From Megaustenia siamemsis (taxonomy: Eukaryota > Mollusca > Gastropoda > Stylommatophora > Ariophantidae), in the NCBI GenBank assembly GCA_032433765.1, contig JAVIAB010000059.1, positions 60,539,582 to 60,603,581 on the forward strand: DNA of 64,000 nt, given 5' to 3'. Position 1 is the first letter of the stretch. Every line of letters begins with the position of its first letter. The notes under the pieces were generated by a model. It saw only the letters and a list, made by a program, of their open reading frames with translations. It was not told the origin of the DNA and did not search any database. The translations under genes and the position numbers were made by a program. This document shows positions 32,892-44,744 of the stretch, in pieces.

Positions 32892-34169
32892 GGAAATCAG
32901 ATCACAACAATACCAGCTGGAAGTCTACCGGCGAAGCTCTCAGGATTTTCCATGCTGGACAACCCAACACAAAACATCGATGACACCGCCTTTGACGAGT
33001 CCATCTACACGCTTCAGACGTTATCTTTCTCAGCAGCTCGGTTCACACAAATTCCTCAAGCCGTGTTTCATTTGAAGGCTCTCAAAAGTTTAGAGATCGA
33101 CTTTACCAATATTCTCGTTTGGAATGCAGACGGCATGAATCGATTCGGCTCCACAATGCAGATATTAATTCTTACAACAGTTGGGTTAACATCTTGGCCT
33201 ACTTGGATGAAGTCAATGACTAATTTAACTCAGTTAACTATATCTGGATGTTCAATTCCCACCATCCCAGATGATGCTTTAGGTATGGTTTCCTCCTCCT
33301 TGACCTATTTAGATCTGTCAAATAACAGTCTAACTACACTCCCAAAGTCGATGTCCAATCTGACCGTCTTAAGTTCATTATTTCTAAATGGCAACAATAT
33401 AATTGACGTGACCTGGTTACCACAGTCAAGTCCTCTCACTAGTCTGTATCTTAACGGAAACAAAATAACAAACGCACAGAAACTGAGTAATTCTCTACGT
33501 CATTTTGCTAATACACTCGGCATTTTGAATATCCAAGGCAACTCACTTACATCTATTCCTGATTTCTCGTTCTCGACATTGATAACTTATCTAAATTTTG
33601 AACTCAACCATATCGTTGACGCTAATTCTGGTTATTTTCCCTCTAATTTAACAGAATTAAATATAGATAACAATCTACTGTCCTCCATACCTAGCACAAT
33701 CAATAACCTAAACCTTCTATCACAGCTATTTATAACTAACAACAACATACAACTTCTTCGGGGATCTGACATACCGGCTTCTGTAATAGTTTTGGATTTA
33801 AGCTTCAACTCAATATCTCAGTTGACTCGATCCAGTTTTCCTAATAATTCGAAATTAAATTTTCTAACATTAAGCTATAACCCTCTGTCTACAATCTCTC
33901 CCGACGCCTTTAATAATTTACCATCACTTACACAACTAACTCTTCAAAGAACTAAACTATCCCGCATACCTCTGGCTGTTGCTTTCCTAACACATGTATA
34001 TTCCTTTGATGTTTCTGACAGCTTAAATCTCGTGTGTACATGCCAGGAGCAGAGCTTAACGCCGTGGATCAAATCTATTAGTCCTGACAACGTTTTAGGT
34101 GATTGTGGAATGACAAGTGTTTACTTTTTCTTTACAGCACTAAGTCAAAATTGTCCTCAGATGTCGTGA
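32892..34169 (+). CDS. Secreted LRR protein copy 3, exon 3 (LRRs and C-cap)
   Basis: Reads GNQITTIPAGSLPAKLSGFS on to SQNCPQMS and a stop, giving 425 residues and a 486-residue precursor. LRRs resemble LTYLDLSNNSLTTLPKSMSN. The C-cap is residues 441-486 with cysteines at 443, 445, 466 and 482. An in-frame ATG at 32871 lies in the intron, before the acceptor, and is not the start. Blocks are strongly conserved with copies 1 and 2 (SWPTWMKSM, TIPDDAL, SQLTRSSFP, LVCTCQEQ), while many LRR positions in between differ, the usual pattern for paralogues diversifying on the solenoid. The frame is intact; the product is predicted secreted and soluble. Confidence 0.9.
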   Translation, partial: GNQITTIPAGSLPAKLSGFSMLDNPTQNIDDTAFDESIYTLQTLSFSAARFTQIPQAVFHLKALKSLEIDFTNILVWNADGMNRFGSTMQILILTTVGLTSWPTWMKSMTNLTQLTISGCSIPTIPDDALGMVSSSLTYLDLSNNSLTTLPKSMSNLTVLSSLFLNGNNIIDVTWLPQSSPLTSLYLNGNKITNAQKLSNSLRHFANTLGILNIQGNSLTSIPDFSFSTLITYLNFELNHIVDANSGYFPSNLTELNIDNNLLSSIPSTINNLNLLSQLFITNNNIQLLRGSDIPASVIVLDLSFNSISQLTRSSFPNNSKLNFLTLSYNPLSTISPDAFNNLPSLTQLTLQRTKLSRIPLAVAFLTHVYSFDVSDSLNLVCTCQEQSLTPWIKSISPDNVLGDCGMTSVYFFFTALSQNCPQMS

Positions 34170-34242
34170 GAGCTGTTCTCAACTCATATTTTATTTTCAA
34201 CATCACCAATGTGATGATTAGCTTCCACCTACTACATTCCAG

Positions 34243-34271
34243 AATAAATGCTGTAGAAAAGTACAAATAAA
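34243..34271 (+). terminator. Poly(A) signals of LRR copy 3
   Basis: Two AATAAA hexamers at 34243-34248 and 34266-34271, 74 and 97 bases after the stop codon. Confidence 0.6.
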
Positions 34272-34479
34272 TTCCAGACTTTTTCTTATTGTCTACGATT
34301 ATTTATTGAGATTCATTTTTAAAAATTAATCAATTAAATGTCTGGACATCAAAATAAGGTTTGTGAATCTCAGACAATCTCGCAAAAAGGAAGAAAATTT
34401 ATTAGTTGGAAACAAAATAATACAGAAAAATCCTTAAGATACTTTGGGTAATGAAAGAGAACAATGAAGACAACGTTCT

Positions 34480-34640
34480 ATAGTTGACATTAAAATGCCA
34501 TGGTCACGTTGAAAGATACAACGGGCTAGACAGAACAATAATGGAAGGCAAGGATCCAAGACGACACATCAGGGGCAGACCAAGAAGAGGTGGTTTCAAT
34601 ACATCATAGACACCCTACAAATGTCAACAGAAGAAGTGGG
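34480..34640 (+). mobile_element. Decayed LINE 3' fragment, family unclear
   Basis: Reads CHGHVERYNGLDRTIMEG and RRHIRGRPRRGGF, the conserved GHV...GRPRR region of LINE RT C-termini. It is too short and broken to assign to a family here. Confidence 0.6.
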
Positions 34641-34704
34641 AGATTTGGCTTGAGAACGATTTTTTTCAGACTTGTCTGTAACGTTTTACAAACAACATGC
34701 GACA

Positions 34705-34835
34705 TGATAACGAATCAGTTAAATGAATTAATTAAATGAATGAGTTAAATGAATTAGTTAAATGAATTAGTTAAATGAATTAATTAAATGAATTAGCTAA
34801 ATTAACTAGATAAATCAATTAGTTAAATAAAGAAG
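34705..34835 (+). repeat. 13-bp tandem repeat GAATTAGTTAAAT
   Basis: About nine imperfect copies (variants ATTAATTAAAT, ATGAGTTAAAT) in very AT-rich sequence. Confidence 0.85.
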
Positions 34836-34847
34836 TAGTCGGATTGA

Positions 34848-35032
34848 AATAACAATTACTCATCAACGGAAAAATATGAGTACCTCCGAAGACAAAGTTA
34901 TCTGCCTGCGCGGCGAGGGACCCCTATGAACACAGCTGTTAAGCAAAACGGATTAACGCGAAAAAGTCAGTTCCCAGTCTCTAGGGACTTCGCCATAGGT
35001 GAAAACTGGTGAATGCAAAAAGAAAAATAAAT
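34848..35032 (+). mobile_element. SINE-3, 3' part only
   Basis: Matches the second half of SINE-3 at 50672-50996: CAATTACTCATCAACG, ATATGAGTACCTCCGAAGAC, GGCGAGGGA and GTGAAAACTGG, with many substitutions. The tRNA-like head is missing. Confidence 0.75.
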
Positions 35033-35169
35033 AAATACAAAATATAAACAATCAAGAACAGTGAATTGTTGCTGACTTAAACGGAACTTCTTCTGCTTCT
35101 ACCTTTGAGCTTCCTGTGGAAGGACTTGCGTTGATATAAAAATACTGTTAAAGTCTTTAAGGCTTATTT

Positions 35170-35820
35170 AAAACCTACAGGTGCATATCAAAGTTGAAGT
35201 AATTGACCTGGAGACAGTTCAGAACTGTAACTACCTTGGACATACTATAACCAGTGATGGAAAATGTAAAACTGAAATAAATAAAACAATAGGAATGGCA
35301 AAAGGTAATTTTATTGATATGGAAATATACTAACATCAAAACAAATAACACCAGGGCTAAAACTAAGAATAGCAAAATGTTATATCTTCTCAACATATGT
35401 CCTGTGTGGTACAGAAACATGGACATTAAACAAGGAAACAACATAAAATTGTGAGCCTTTGGTAATGTGGATTTATAGAAGAATAGATAGAATTGGATGG
35501 AAAGAAAAGAAAATAAACGATGAAGTCTTAAAACAAATAAAAATGAAAAGACAACTACTAAACACAATTAAAATAAGATAAATTAGATTTTTGAAGCATG
35601 TTAAAGGATACAACAGCACACTAAGAGTAATCTTGGAAGGGAAAATACAAGGTAAAAGAATCAAAGGCAGACCAAAACTAACAAGGACGAGTAACATCAA
35701 AACATGATCAAATCAGCCAATGACAAACTGTATTATCAAAGAAGAAGACAACGCGGAATGACGCTCCATGGTAGTGAAAATCCGATGCGGAGACAGAACT
35801 TAATGCTCATGATGATGACG
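35170..35820 (+). mobile_element. LINE-D 3' fragment
   Basis: Reads LETVQNCNYLGHTITSDGKC, then broken frames matching 17659-18127 (LTPGLKLRIAKCYIFSTYVL, WIYRRIDRIGW, KRIKGRPKLTRTSNIK, RWRSMVVKIRCGDR) and a short GAT/GAC tail. It extends further 5' than the other copy. Several frameshifts. Confidence 0.85.
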
Positions 35821-35875
35821 CAAAGACCTTTCCCATTTCCATGATCGATACAAAAGTCGGAATGAGATAACATTA

Positions 35876-36204
35876 ACTACTGTAATCTACAGTTTAGCTG
35901 TATCCGAGATGTGTACTGTAATCTATAGTTTACCTGTATCCGAGATGTGTACTGTAATCTACAGTTTACCTGTATCCAAGATGTGTACTGTAATCTACAG
36001 TTTACCTGTATCCAAGATGTGTACTGTAATCTATAGTTTACCTGTATCCGAGATGTGTACTGTAATCTATAGTTTACCTGTATCCGAGATGTGTACTGTA
36101 ATCTATAGTTTACCTGTATCCTAGATGTGTACTGTAATCTATAGTTTACCTGTATCCTAGATGTGTACTGTAATCTATAGTTTACCTGTATCCTAGATGT
36201 GTAC
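35876..36204 (+). repeat. 36-bp tandem repeat, ~9 copies
   Basis: The unit contains GTGTACTGTAATCTATAGTT and TACCTGTATCCGAGAT. As 36 is divisible by three, a 71-codon frame runs through it without other coding evidence. A single diverged equivalent (CTGTAGTTATAG..CCGAGATGTGT) lies at 47650-47690 upstream of LRR copy 4, so the array expanded from the conserved upstream block. Confidence 0.93.
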
Positions 36205-36615
36205 AGAAATCCGCGCTGGAGAAAACAAAACTAATATATATTTATTTTTCTGTTTGGCTTCTCACGCTTAGTGAAATCCTATGCAAGTAACATTTCTGGG
36301 ATTCAATTCCCCATAGTTGACGATGCCCTAATTAATTGACTTCGCGACAAGCTCTTAACGTTAAAGCAATTTAACAAGACAACAAAAACATATAAAAGAT
36401 TAATACTGTACTATTACATGGGAATAATAGCGAAGAGAGTTGAGACAAGATCTAACCCTGAATTATTTTTAGAAGTTCCATGTCTCTTATCTAGACATAT
36501 TAGTCACGATAATCAGAGCCAGAATCGTCAAACAGGTTGGTCATAAATCTGTTTTCGGGAGTCGTATGTGTTGGCTAGATTTGTATATCACTTTTGTTAT
36601 AATTTCTCATGAAAA
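36205..36615 (+). promoter_or_regulatory. Orphan LRR upstream block (no gene follows)
   Basis: Colinear with 47685-48125 before LRR copy 4: CGCGCTGG/CAGCGCCGG then AAAACAAAA, TTTGGCTTCT/TTTGACTTCT, CTTATCTAGACAT, AGTCACGA, GTTTTCGG..GTCGTA.GTGTTG and TAGATTT.TAT, and both end in a TATC array. No LRR exon follows before copy 4, more than 11 kb away. Inferred remnant of a lost or replaced array member. Confidence 0.6.
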
Positions 36616-36620
36616 CAACA

Positions 36621-37145
<525 letters not shown>

Positions 37146-37325
37146 ATATATATCTATCTATCTATCTATTGATCTTTCGCGCCGTAGCCGGACCATATGG
37201 CATAGGCCCAGATACTCTTTCTCTTTTCAACATTTGTATTCTAGCAGTTTTCAATCCTTGTAAAGATCTTTTATCAAATCTCATCATTTGTCTCTGTTCT
37301 GTACAAGCAGTTCTATCTCATTGAG
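37146..37325 (-). mobile_element. LINE-A 3' end (3'UTR and last codons)
   Basis: Contains TTGATCTTTCGCGCCGTAGC, the LINE-A 3'UTR in reverse, then CTCATCATTTGTCTCTGTTC (reverse of the QNRD region). It ends at 37325, directly against LINE-C. Confidence 0.85.
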
Positions 37326-37679
37326 GTGATGATACTCACTGCTGTGAGTGAAAATCGAACCAACAATGCAAGTGCGGTTGGCTTGTTCCAACTACCCGAA
37401 AAAGCAAGAAGACTAGTCGAGAAACACCCAACCCCCGCCAACAAAACAAATTACAACAGATTGACTGCGAAGGTTAAACTACTAAGCGCTAAAGCAAAGA
37501 AGGTCACATGGATCAAGAAATGTGAAAACCTGGACTTAAGAAAAGAAGGCAAGCAAGCATGGCGTCTTATTTCTAACCTATCAGGGGAAAAAAGACACGC
37601 AAACATTGTGCCACTAAAGGCGGGTTCGGAAGTAATACCAGCTAGTACACAGAAAGTCGAAGCTCTTAACAATTACTTC

Positions 37680-38202
37680 ACCAGTATCAACAAACAACGA
37701 GACAACCAAAGACTAGACTACGCTATCAATAAACAACGAGACAACCAAAGACTAGACTACGCTATCAACAAACAACGAGACAACCAAAGACTAGACTACG
37801 CTATCAACAAACAACGAGACAACCAAAGACTAGACTACGCTATCAACAAATAACGAGGCAACCAAAGACTAGACTACGCTATCAACAAACAACGAGACAA
37901 CCAAAGACTAGACTACGCTATCAACAAACAACGAGACAACCAAAGACTAGGCTACGCTATCAACAAACAACGAGACAACCAAAGACTAGACTACGCTATC
38001 AACAAACAACGAGACAACCAAAGACTAGGCTACGCTATCAACAAACAACGAGACAACCAAAGACTAGACTACGCTATCAACAAACAACGAGACAACCAAA
38101 GACTAGGCTACGCTATCAACAAACAACGAGACAACCAAAGACTAGACTACGCTATCAACAAACAACGAGACAACCAAAGACTAGACTACGCTATCAACAA
38201 AC
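37680..38202 (+). repeat. 39-bp in-frame minisatellite inside LINE-C
   Basis: About 13 units of 39 bp encoding INKQRDNQRLDYA in the LINE-C reading frame, located between the linker and the RT domain. Units differ mainly at GACTAGACTA/GACTAGGCTA. One unit has CAA changed to TAA, which closes the frame. Confidence 0.97.
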
Positions 38203-40116
38203 TTACCAAAGAAATGGAAAAGCGCCATACAGTAAGCATTGAAGTCTTTGAAAAAGATTTCACCCTTCCAGAGCTAAAAGCTGCCCTTGATAAGTGTAAA
38301 AAGGGGAAATCAGCTGGCCCCGATAGACTGACTAACGAACTTATTACCAACCTCTCAATCAAAGAATTTGATGTTATCTTAGAGTTTATCAACATAACGT
38401 GGAGAGAGGGTAAGCTGCCGGCCCCGATAGACTGACTAACGAACTTATTACCAACCTCTCAATCAAAGAAATTGATGTCATCTTAGAGTTTATCAACATA
38501 ACGTGGAGAGAGGGTAAGCTGCCGGCTCAGTGGAAGAAAGCAAATGTAACACCCTTACTAAAGAAAGGGAAAGATCCCAACGACCCCAGCAGTTACAGAC
38601 CAATTTCCCTGACCTCTAATCTGGGGAAAATAGCAGAACGAATGGTCAACGAAAGGCTGTACTGGTGGCTTGAGAACTCGAAGACACTCAACAATTACCA
38701 AGCAGGCTTCAGAAAGAACAAGCGTACCGTGGACCAGCTGATAAGACTCAGTCAAGAGATAAGTGACTCATTCCAGGAGCAAAAACACGTAATAGCCACA
38801 CTTATTGACCTGAAACAAGCGTATGACAGAGTCTGGAGAAAAGGTCTTTTATTTAAACTGCAAAAAATGGGAATATCAGGACGAATGTACAAGTGCATAA
38901 AGGGCTTCTTTTGTAATCGAACAATACAAACAACATACACGGGAAGAACTTCCAAACAAAGAACCCTGCAGGAAGGCCTACCCCAAGGATCAGCCCTAAG
39001 TTACACATTGTTCCTTATGTTTATAAATGACATGCCTGAATATATAACATGACGTAAGGCACTTTTTGCGGACGACCTCGCCATCTGGGTAAGAGGCAAG
39101 AATATTCAAGTCCTTAACCATAACATAAATACGAACCTCACTACCATTGCTGCTTACTGCCAGTTCTGGAAGTTAGAGCCTAGCACTGAGAAGACAGTCT
39201 ACAGTATATTTACCCTAAGCAACAAAGTCAAAGGGGAAGAAATAGATGTCCGGATGAGCGGAGAGAAACTAAACTACGACAAATGTCCAAGATACCTGGG
39301 AGTTGACTTAGACCGAAGGCTATCTCTGAAACAACACATACACAAGCTGATAGAGAAAACCACAACTAGAATCAGGATCATCAAACACCTCGCCACTTGT
39401 GAATGGGGGGGGGGGAAGGGGGGGGGAGGAAGGGGGCAGACCAACAAACACTGCGTCAACACTATATTGGTTACGGTCGATCAGTAATAGACTATTCACT
39501 ACCTCTTCAATCTATTGCTAGCAAGACTCTATTCCAGAGCTTAGATAAAATCGAAAATCAAGCCCTGAGATTTATTAGCGGTGCTATGAAATCAACTCCA
39601 AGTAATGTTTGCGAAATACACAATAACATTGAACCTCTTGGCATTCGAAGAGAACGTACTGTAGTGGAAACCTACGAGAGATATTTGCGGACGGAACCAA
39701 CAGGGGAAAATCGCATTATGGTAGAAAAGTGGCGGCAGAAAACCCGGATTAAGAAATAATCATTTTTAGATCATGCAACTAACTACAGCTCTAAACATCA
39801 CCTTCCAGCAGACAAGACTGACTCCACGATATGCTCATTCGCCCTGAAGCACTTTGTCGCCAAATAGTTGTCCCCGATGTCAGGACTGAGCTCTCCGACC
39901 CCTTAGCAGATAGAAATACTCTACCTCTCATACACAAAGCCATAGCACTGGAAACCATTGACCAGTATCCACGTAATGCCGTCCACGTTTATACTGATGG
40001 ATCTGCATTCAAGGCCACCCTAAATGCTGATTACGGTGCTGTTGTCAAGTATCCCTACTCTCACCCAGACGACTACCCCCAAATTTACCGTCCATGCGGA
40101 GAATACTGCTCCAATT

Positions 40117-40366
40117 CTATCTATCTATTGACCTTTCGAGCCGTAACCGGCCCATAGGGCGTAGACCAAGATACACCTTCTCCTATATGAATTTTTGTTC
40201 TAGCAGTTTTCTTTTAAAGATATTTTATTAAATCTCGCCATCTGTCTCTGTTCTGTGCAAGCAGTTCTATCTCATTGAGGGAGCCGATTCCTGCTGCTCT
40301 TGCCTCTCTCATCAATGTTCTTCTCAGTGTCTCCCTGGGTCTTCCTCTTTTTCTTTTACCTGTTGT
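40117..40366 (-). mobile_element. LINE-A 3' fragment inside LINE-C RNase H
   Basis: TCCAATT at 40110-40116 and 40367-40373 flanks it. It contains the LINE-A 3'UTR (TTGACCTTTCGAGCCGTAAC) and codons back to the GKRKRGRP region. It splits the LINE-C RNase H between GEYCSN and YTAEIIA, so it is younger than LINE-C. Confidence 0.93.
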
Positions 40367-41087
40367 TCCAATTACACTGCAGAAATTATAGCTATAGAGA
40401 GAGCACTCAGAAGGATATTCGTAGACTTTGAATGTGACACCATTGCAACGGAAGATATATATATTTTCTCGGATTCTAAATCAGCACTCGAAGCAATTGA
40501 AAGCGGACTAACATCCGAGGTTTCCAATATAAGATCTTTATCCAACCAACTCTCCACTACCTATGACGTGGCTGTAACCCTACAATGGATTCCTGGTCAT
40601 ATCGGCATTGCGGGAAATGAGAGAGCGGATAGGTTGGCTAAACTGGGAGCATCTCTACCACAGCTTCCTGTTCAAGTTAGCCTCAAAACATGTAAGCAAA
40701 TTTTGAGAAACAACTACCACGAGGAATGGTTGAATATGTGGACTTCAGCTAAGACTGGACACCTACTCTACAGATATCAAACAAACCAGACCCCTTCGAC
40801 CCTGTGTGGGAACTAAGACGAAGGGATCAAAGCCTGATATTCCAGCTGAGAACAGGCCATGCTCCTACCAATCAACACCTGAGCAGCATAAAAACATAAC
40901 ATGACCCAATCTGCAGACACTGCCGCCAACAATCTGAGACAGTAGATCACCTGCTACTACACTGTCCCCATTTACAAAACCGACGGAGCATGTCACTCCA
41001 ACAACTTCCAGCCATCAATAGCACACTGTACTCTGCAGCTATACAACTGAGAAGGACCTGCGCCTTCATACGCCTCAAAAACTCTAT

Positions 41088-41335
41088 ATGTGATGTTTAC
41101 CACTCAATAAATGCATTATTCAATAACTTTATATGTGATGTTTACCACTCAATAAATGCATTATTTAATAACTTTATATGTGATGTTTTCCACTCAATAA
41201 CTACATTATTCAATAACTTTATATGTGATGTTTACCACTCAATAACTACATTATTCAATAACTTTATATGTGATTTTTACCACTCAATAACTACATTATT
41301 CAATAACTTTATATGTTGTGTTTTCCACAAGAACA
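41088..41335 (+). repeat. 45-bp in-frame tandem repeat at the LINE-C 3' end
   Basis: Five or so units of 45 bp encoding FICDVYHSINALFNN, followed by a short open tail to 41388. Like the 39-bp array, the unit length keeps the LINE frame. Confidence 0.93.
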
Positions 41336-41388
41336 TGCAACTTGCTGATGCTCTGCACAACCCTAACCTTTCCTTGACCTTTGTTTAG

Positions 41389-41696
41389 CAGCTCAACCTT
41401 GAACTTTATATCACAACATCTAAAATTGACTAGATCGTTCCTCTTTGTTTTAATCTGAATCTATATTCCATGATAAACCAACTTGTGGTGATACGATCTA
41501 CCTTTTTTCATTAAATGATGTTCTGGATTGTAACGTCATCAGTGACGGAAAATACGTTCCACTGTTACGTTATGCATCGTCAAGTGCAATCACTTATATC
41601 ATGTTTCTATCTCATTTTGTCTGTTCCCTTTTGATACGTCCGGCCTGACACATTCGCAGAGGCGAGGCCGAATACATTTTTCTTCTGTCGTCTACA
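41389..41696. other. Unassigned
   Basis: Nothing recognised between the LINE-C end and the AAG tract. Confidence 0.35.
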
Positions 41697-43495
41697 ATAG
41701 ACACAGAAGAAGAAGAGGAAGTACAAGGAGGAGAACAACAAGAAGAAGAAGGAGAAGAAGAAGAACAAGAAGAAGAACAAGAAGGAGAAGACGAAGAAGA
41801 TGAAGAACAAAAAGAACAAGAAGAAGAAGAAGAACAAGACCAAGAAGTAGAAGAACAAGAACAAGAAGAGGTACAAGAAGAGGAATAAGAAGAAGAAGTA
41901 CAAGAAGAAGAAGAACAACAAGAGGAAGAACAACAAGAAGAACAAGAAGAAGTAGAACAACAACAAGAAGAAGAAGAACAAGAAGCAGAAGAACAACAAG
42001 AGAAAGAAGAAGTACACGAAGTAGAAGAAGTACAAGAAGAAGAAGAAGTACAAGAAGCAGAAGAAGTACAAGAAGAAGAAGAAGTACAAGAAGAAGAAGA
42101 AGTACAAGAAGCAGAAGAAGTACAAGAAGAAGAAGAAGTACAAGAAGCAGAAGAAGTACAAGAAGAAGAAGAAGTACAAGAAAAAAGAAGAAGAACAAGA
42201 ATAAGAAGAAGAACAAGAAGAATAAAAAGAAGAAGTACAAGAAGAAGAACAAAAAGAAGAAGAAGAACAAGAAGAATAAAAAGAAGAAGTACAAGAAGAA
42301 GAACAAAAAGAAGAAGAAGAACAAGAAGAAGAAGAAGAACAAGAAGAAGAAGAACAAGAAGAAGAAGAACAACAACAAGAAGATGAAGTACAAGTAGAAG
42401 AAGAAGAACAAGAAGAAGAAGTACAATAAGAAGAAGAAGTACAAGAAGCAGAGGAAGTACAAGTAGAAGAAGAAGTACAAGAAGAAGTACAAGAAGAAGT
42501 ACAAGAAGAAGTACAAGAAGAAGAAGAAGTACAAGAAGAAGTACAAGAAGAAGAAGAACAACAAGAAGAATAAGAAGAAGAAGAAGTACAAGAAGAAGTA
42601 CAAGAAGAAGAAGAACAACAAGAAGAATAAGAAGAAGAAGAAGTACAAGTAGAAGAAGAAGAACAACAACAAGTAGAAGTACAAGAAGAAGAAGAAGTAC
42701 AAAAAGAAGAAGTACAAGAAGAAGTACAAGAAGAAGTACAAGAAGAAGAAGAAGTACAAGAAGAAGTACAAGAAGAAGAACAACAACAAGAAGAATAAGA
42801 AGAAGAAGAAGTACAAGAAGAAGAAGAAGTACAAGTAGAAGAAGAAGAACAACAACAAGTAGAAGTACAAGAAGAAGAAGAAGTACAAAAAGAAGAAGAA
42901 GTACAAGAAGAAGAGGAAGAAGAGGAAGAATAAGATGAAGTAGATGAAGTACAAGAAGAAGAACAACAACAAGAAGAAGACCAAGAAGAACAAGAAGAAT
43001 AAGAAGAAGAAGAAGAAGAAGAAGAAGAATTACAAGAAAAAGAAGAAGATGAAGTAGAAGAAGTACAAGAAGAAGAACGACAACAAGAAGAAGAACAAGC
43101 AGAACAAGAAGAAGAAGAAGATGAAGAAGAACAATAAGAAGAATTACAAGAGAAAAAAAGAAGAAGTAGAAGAAGAGGAAGTGCAAGAGAAGAAGAACAA
43201 GAAGAATAAGAAGAAGTACAAGAAAAAGAAGGAGATGAAGTAGAAGAAGTACCAGAAGAAGAACAAGAAGAAGAAGAAGAACAAGAAGAACAAGAGGAAG
43301 AAGAAGTACAAGAAGAAGAATAAGAAGAAGAAGAATAAGAAGAATTAAGAGGAATAAGAAGAGGAAGAAGAAGTACAAGAAAAGAATAAGAAGAAGTAGA
43401 AGAAGAAGAAGAAGTACAAGAACAAGAAGAAGAAGAAGAAGAAGAACAAGAACAAGAACAAGAACAATAAGAACAAGAAGAACAAGAAGGACAGT
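41697..43495 (+). repeat. AAG/AAC/TAC trinucleotide satellite, ~1.8 kb
   Basis: Mostly GAA and AAG trinucleotides with regular AAC and TAC interruptions, almost purine-only on the plus strand. Higher-order blocks such as GAAGAAGTACAAGAAGCAGA recur. Minus-strand frames of several hundred Ser/Cys, Leu or Phe residues are artefacts of trinucleotide phase. Confidence 0.97.
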
Positions 43496-43544
43496 TACAT
43501 TTTTCATCGTGATTTTGAAAGTAAATTTCCTTCAAGTTTCTATT

Positions 43545-43745
43545 TTGTGCCTATCCACTTTATTCCGACATTGTACGAACAGAACAAGAGAAGTTGTCGT
43601 ATATATGTTTGAGGAGGTTAATTATTTTTGGCGGCATTCCACAGTGTTTCAATATGGTCTACATTAAGTTTCTACTTATTCTGTCAAAAGCCTTTCTGAG
43701 GTCAATAAAATTTGGACGAAATTGTTTCAGCGTTTCTATGTTTTC
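43545..43745 (-). mobile_element. LINE RT fragment (motif A region)
   Basis: The minus strand reads FRPNFIDLRKAFDRISRNLM, a stop, TILKHCGMPPKIINLLKHIY and DNFSCSVRT. This is the catalytic-Asp motif A region of a LINE RT. It is a short isolated piece whose family cannot be linked to the others. Confidence 0.8.
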
Positions 43746-43914
43746 TTATAATATAATTAATTCCAGTGTGAACATATTATCAATACATCATCACTTTCCG
43801 AAATCTTGCTTGTTATTCACGCTACTGCATTTTTTAATATTCTGTTTGTATTGATCTTATATAACAATTTAGAGGCAATTGATGGAGAAGTCACAGCTTT
43901 AATCTGAACTAATC

Positions 43915-44640
43915 ATCATCATCAAGTACTGGGCCTGCTGGCGTAGGTGATCATGTCTATCCACAACTTTTGATCTATACAGTTATTTATCATTTCTGTT
44001 GTTGACCTTCTGCCAAGCCATTCTCTTAAGCTGTCTAGCATTTTTTTCTCTTTGCTTCCCTATATCTCTTCGTCTCTCAATTTTTCGAGTTGTTACAATA
44101 TATTCCAGTTGTTCTCTTTTCATTATATGGCCAAAAAAATGATGATTGTTTCTTCCTAATATTGGAAATTAGCTCTCTTTTTGCTTTGACCTCTTTCAGA
44201 ACATTTTCATTACTCTTAATTGCTGTCCATGGTATTCTCAACATTCTTCTGTAAAACCACATTTTTACAGACTCCAGTGATTTTCTTGTCTGTTGTCCTA
44301 TTGTTCATGATTCACATCCATATGTTAAGACTGGCTCTACGTAACATTTAAGAACTCTTTTTCTTGTTTCGATTGTCAAAAATGGATTTCATAGTATCTT
44401 CCTCATTTTTTTGAAAGCTGCTTTTGCCCGAGTCATTCTGCATCTCACCTCTTTTGTACATCTTCCGTCTGAGGTTAACAAAGTTCCCAAATATTTAAAT
44501 TAATTTACCTGTTTTAATATTGTTTCACTTGTTTTTATTTTGCACTGAGGTGGTGTCTTTTTCTTTGTTGTTACCATTACTTCTGTCGTGTTGCTATTAA
44601 GACTGAGTCCTTTATTTTTGCTTTCTTTCACTATAATAAC
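43915..44640 (-). mobile_element. LINE-B2 fragment
   Basis: Minus strand: a GLSLNSNTTEVMVTTKKKT-like start, YLGTLLTSDGRCTKEVRCRM, AFKKMRKIL, ESMNNRTTDKKI (frame-shifted), MWFYRRMLRIPW, NENVLKEVKAKRELISNIRK and a GAT end. Closely similar to 24003-24918. Confidence 0.85.
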
Positions 44641-44744
44641 CTGAACTAAATTAAACTAAAAAGAGCTATGTGTGAATCAGTCTATACTGTTCAAGATAAA
44701 TGTTGTTAACATCTCATGTTATTTAAGTCTCTTTATTTTCATTT

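Larger units (their letters stand above)
37326..41388 (+). mobile_element. LINE-C pseudogene (RT plus RNase H, jockey-like)
   Basis: 5'-truncated within the linker before RT (ENRTNNASAVGLFQLPEKAR). RT landmarks follow: KGKSAGPDRLTNELI, SYRPISLTSNLGKIAERMVN, LIDLKQAYDRVW, GLPQGSALSYTLFLMF and FADDLAIW. The RNase H domain has YTDGSAF, TAEIIAIERAL, FSDSKSALEAI and GNERADRLAKLG, and the end has ICRHCRQQSETVDHLLLHC. Lesions: a TAA inside the 39-bp repeat (37851), a 104-bp tandem duplication (38318-38421 and 38422-38525) that shifts frame, a TGA before FADD (39050), a G-tract frameshift (39404-39440), a LINE-A insertion (40117-40366) and further stops. RT and RNase H would copy element RNA at the target; this copy is dead. 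Confidence 0.93.

Noticed and set aside
41607..43535. Frames over 600 codons rich in Ser/Cys, Leu/Val or Phe
   Set aside because: All three minus-strand frames of an AAG satellite are open, as expected for a trinucleotide repeat; no other coding sign.
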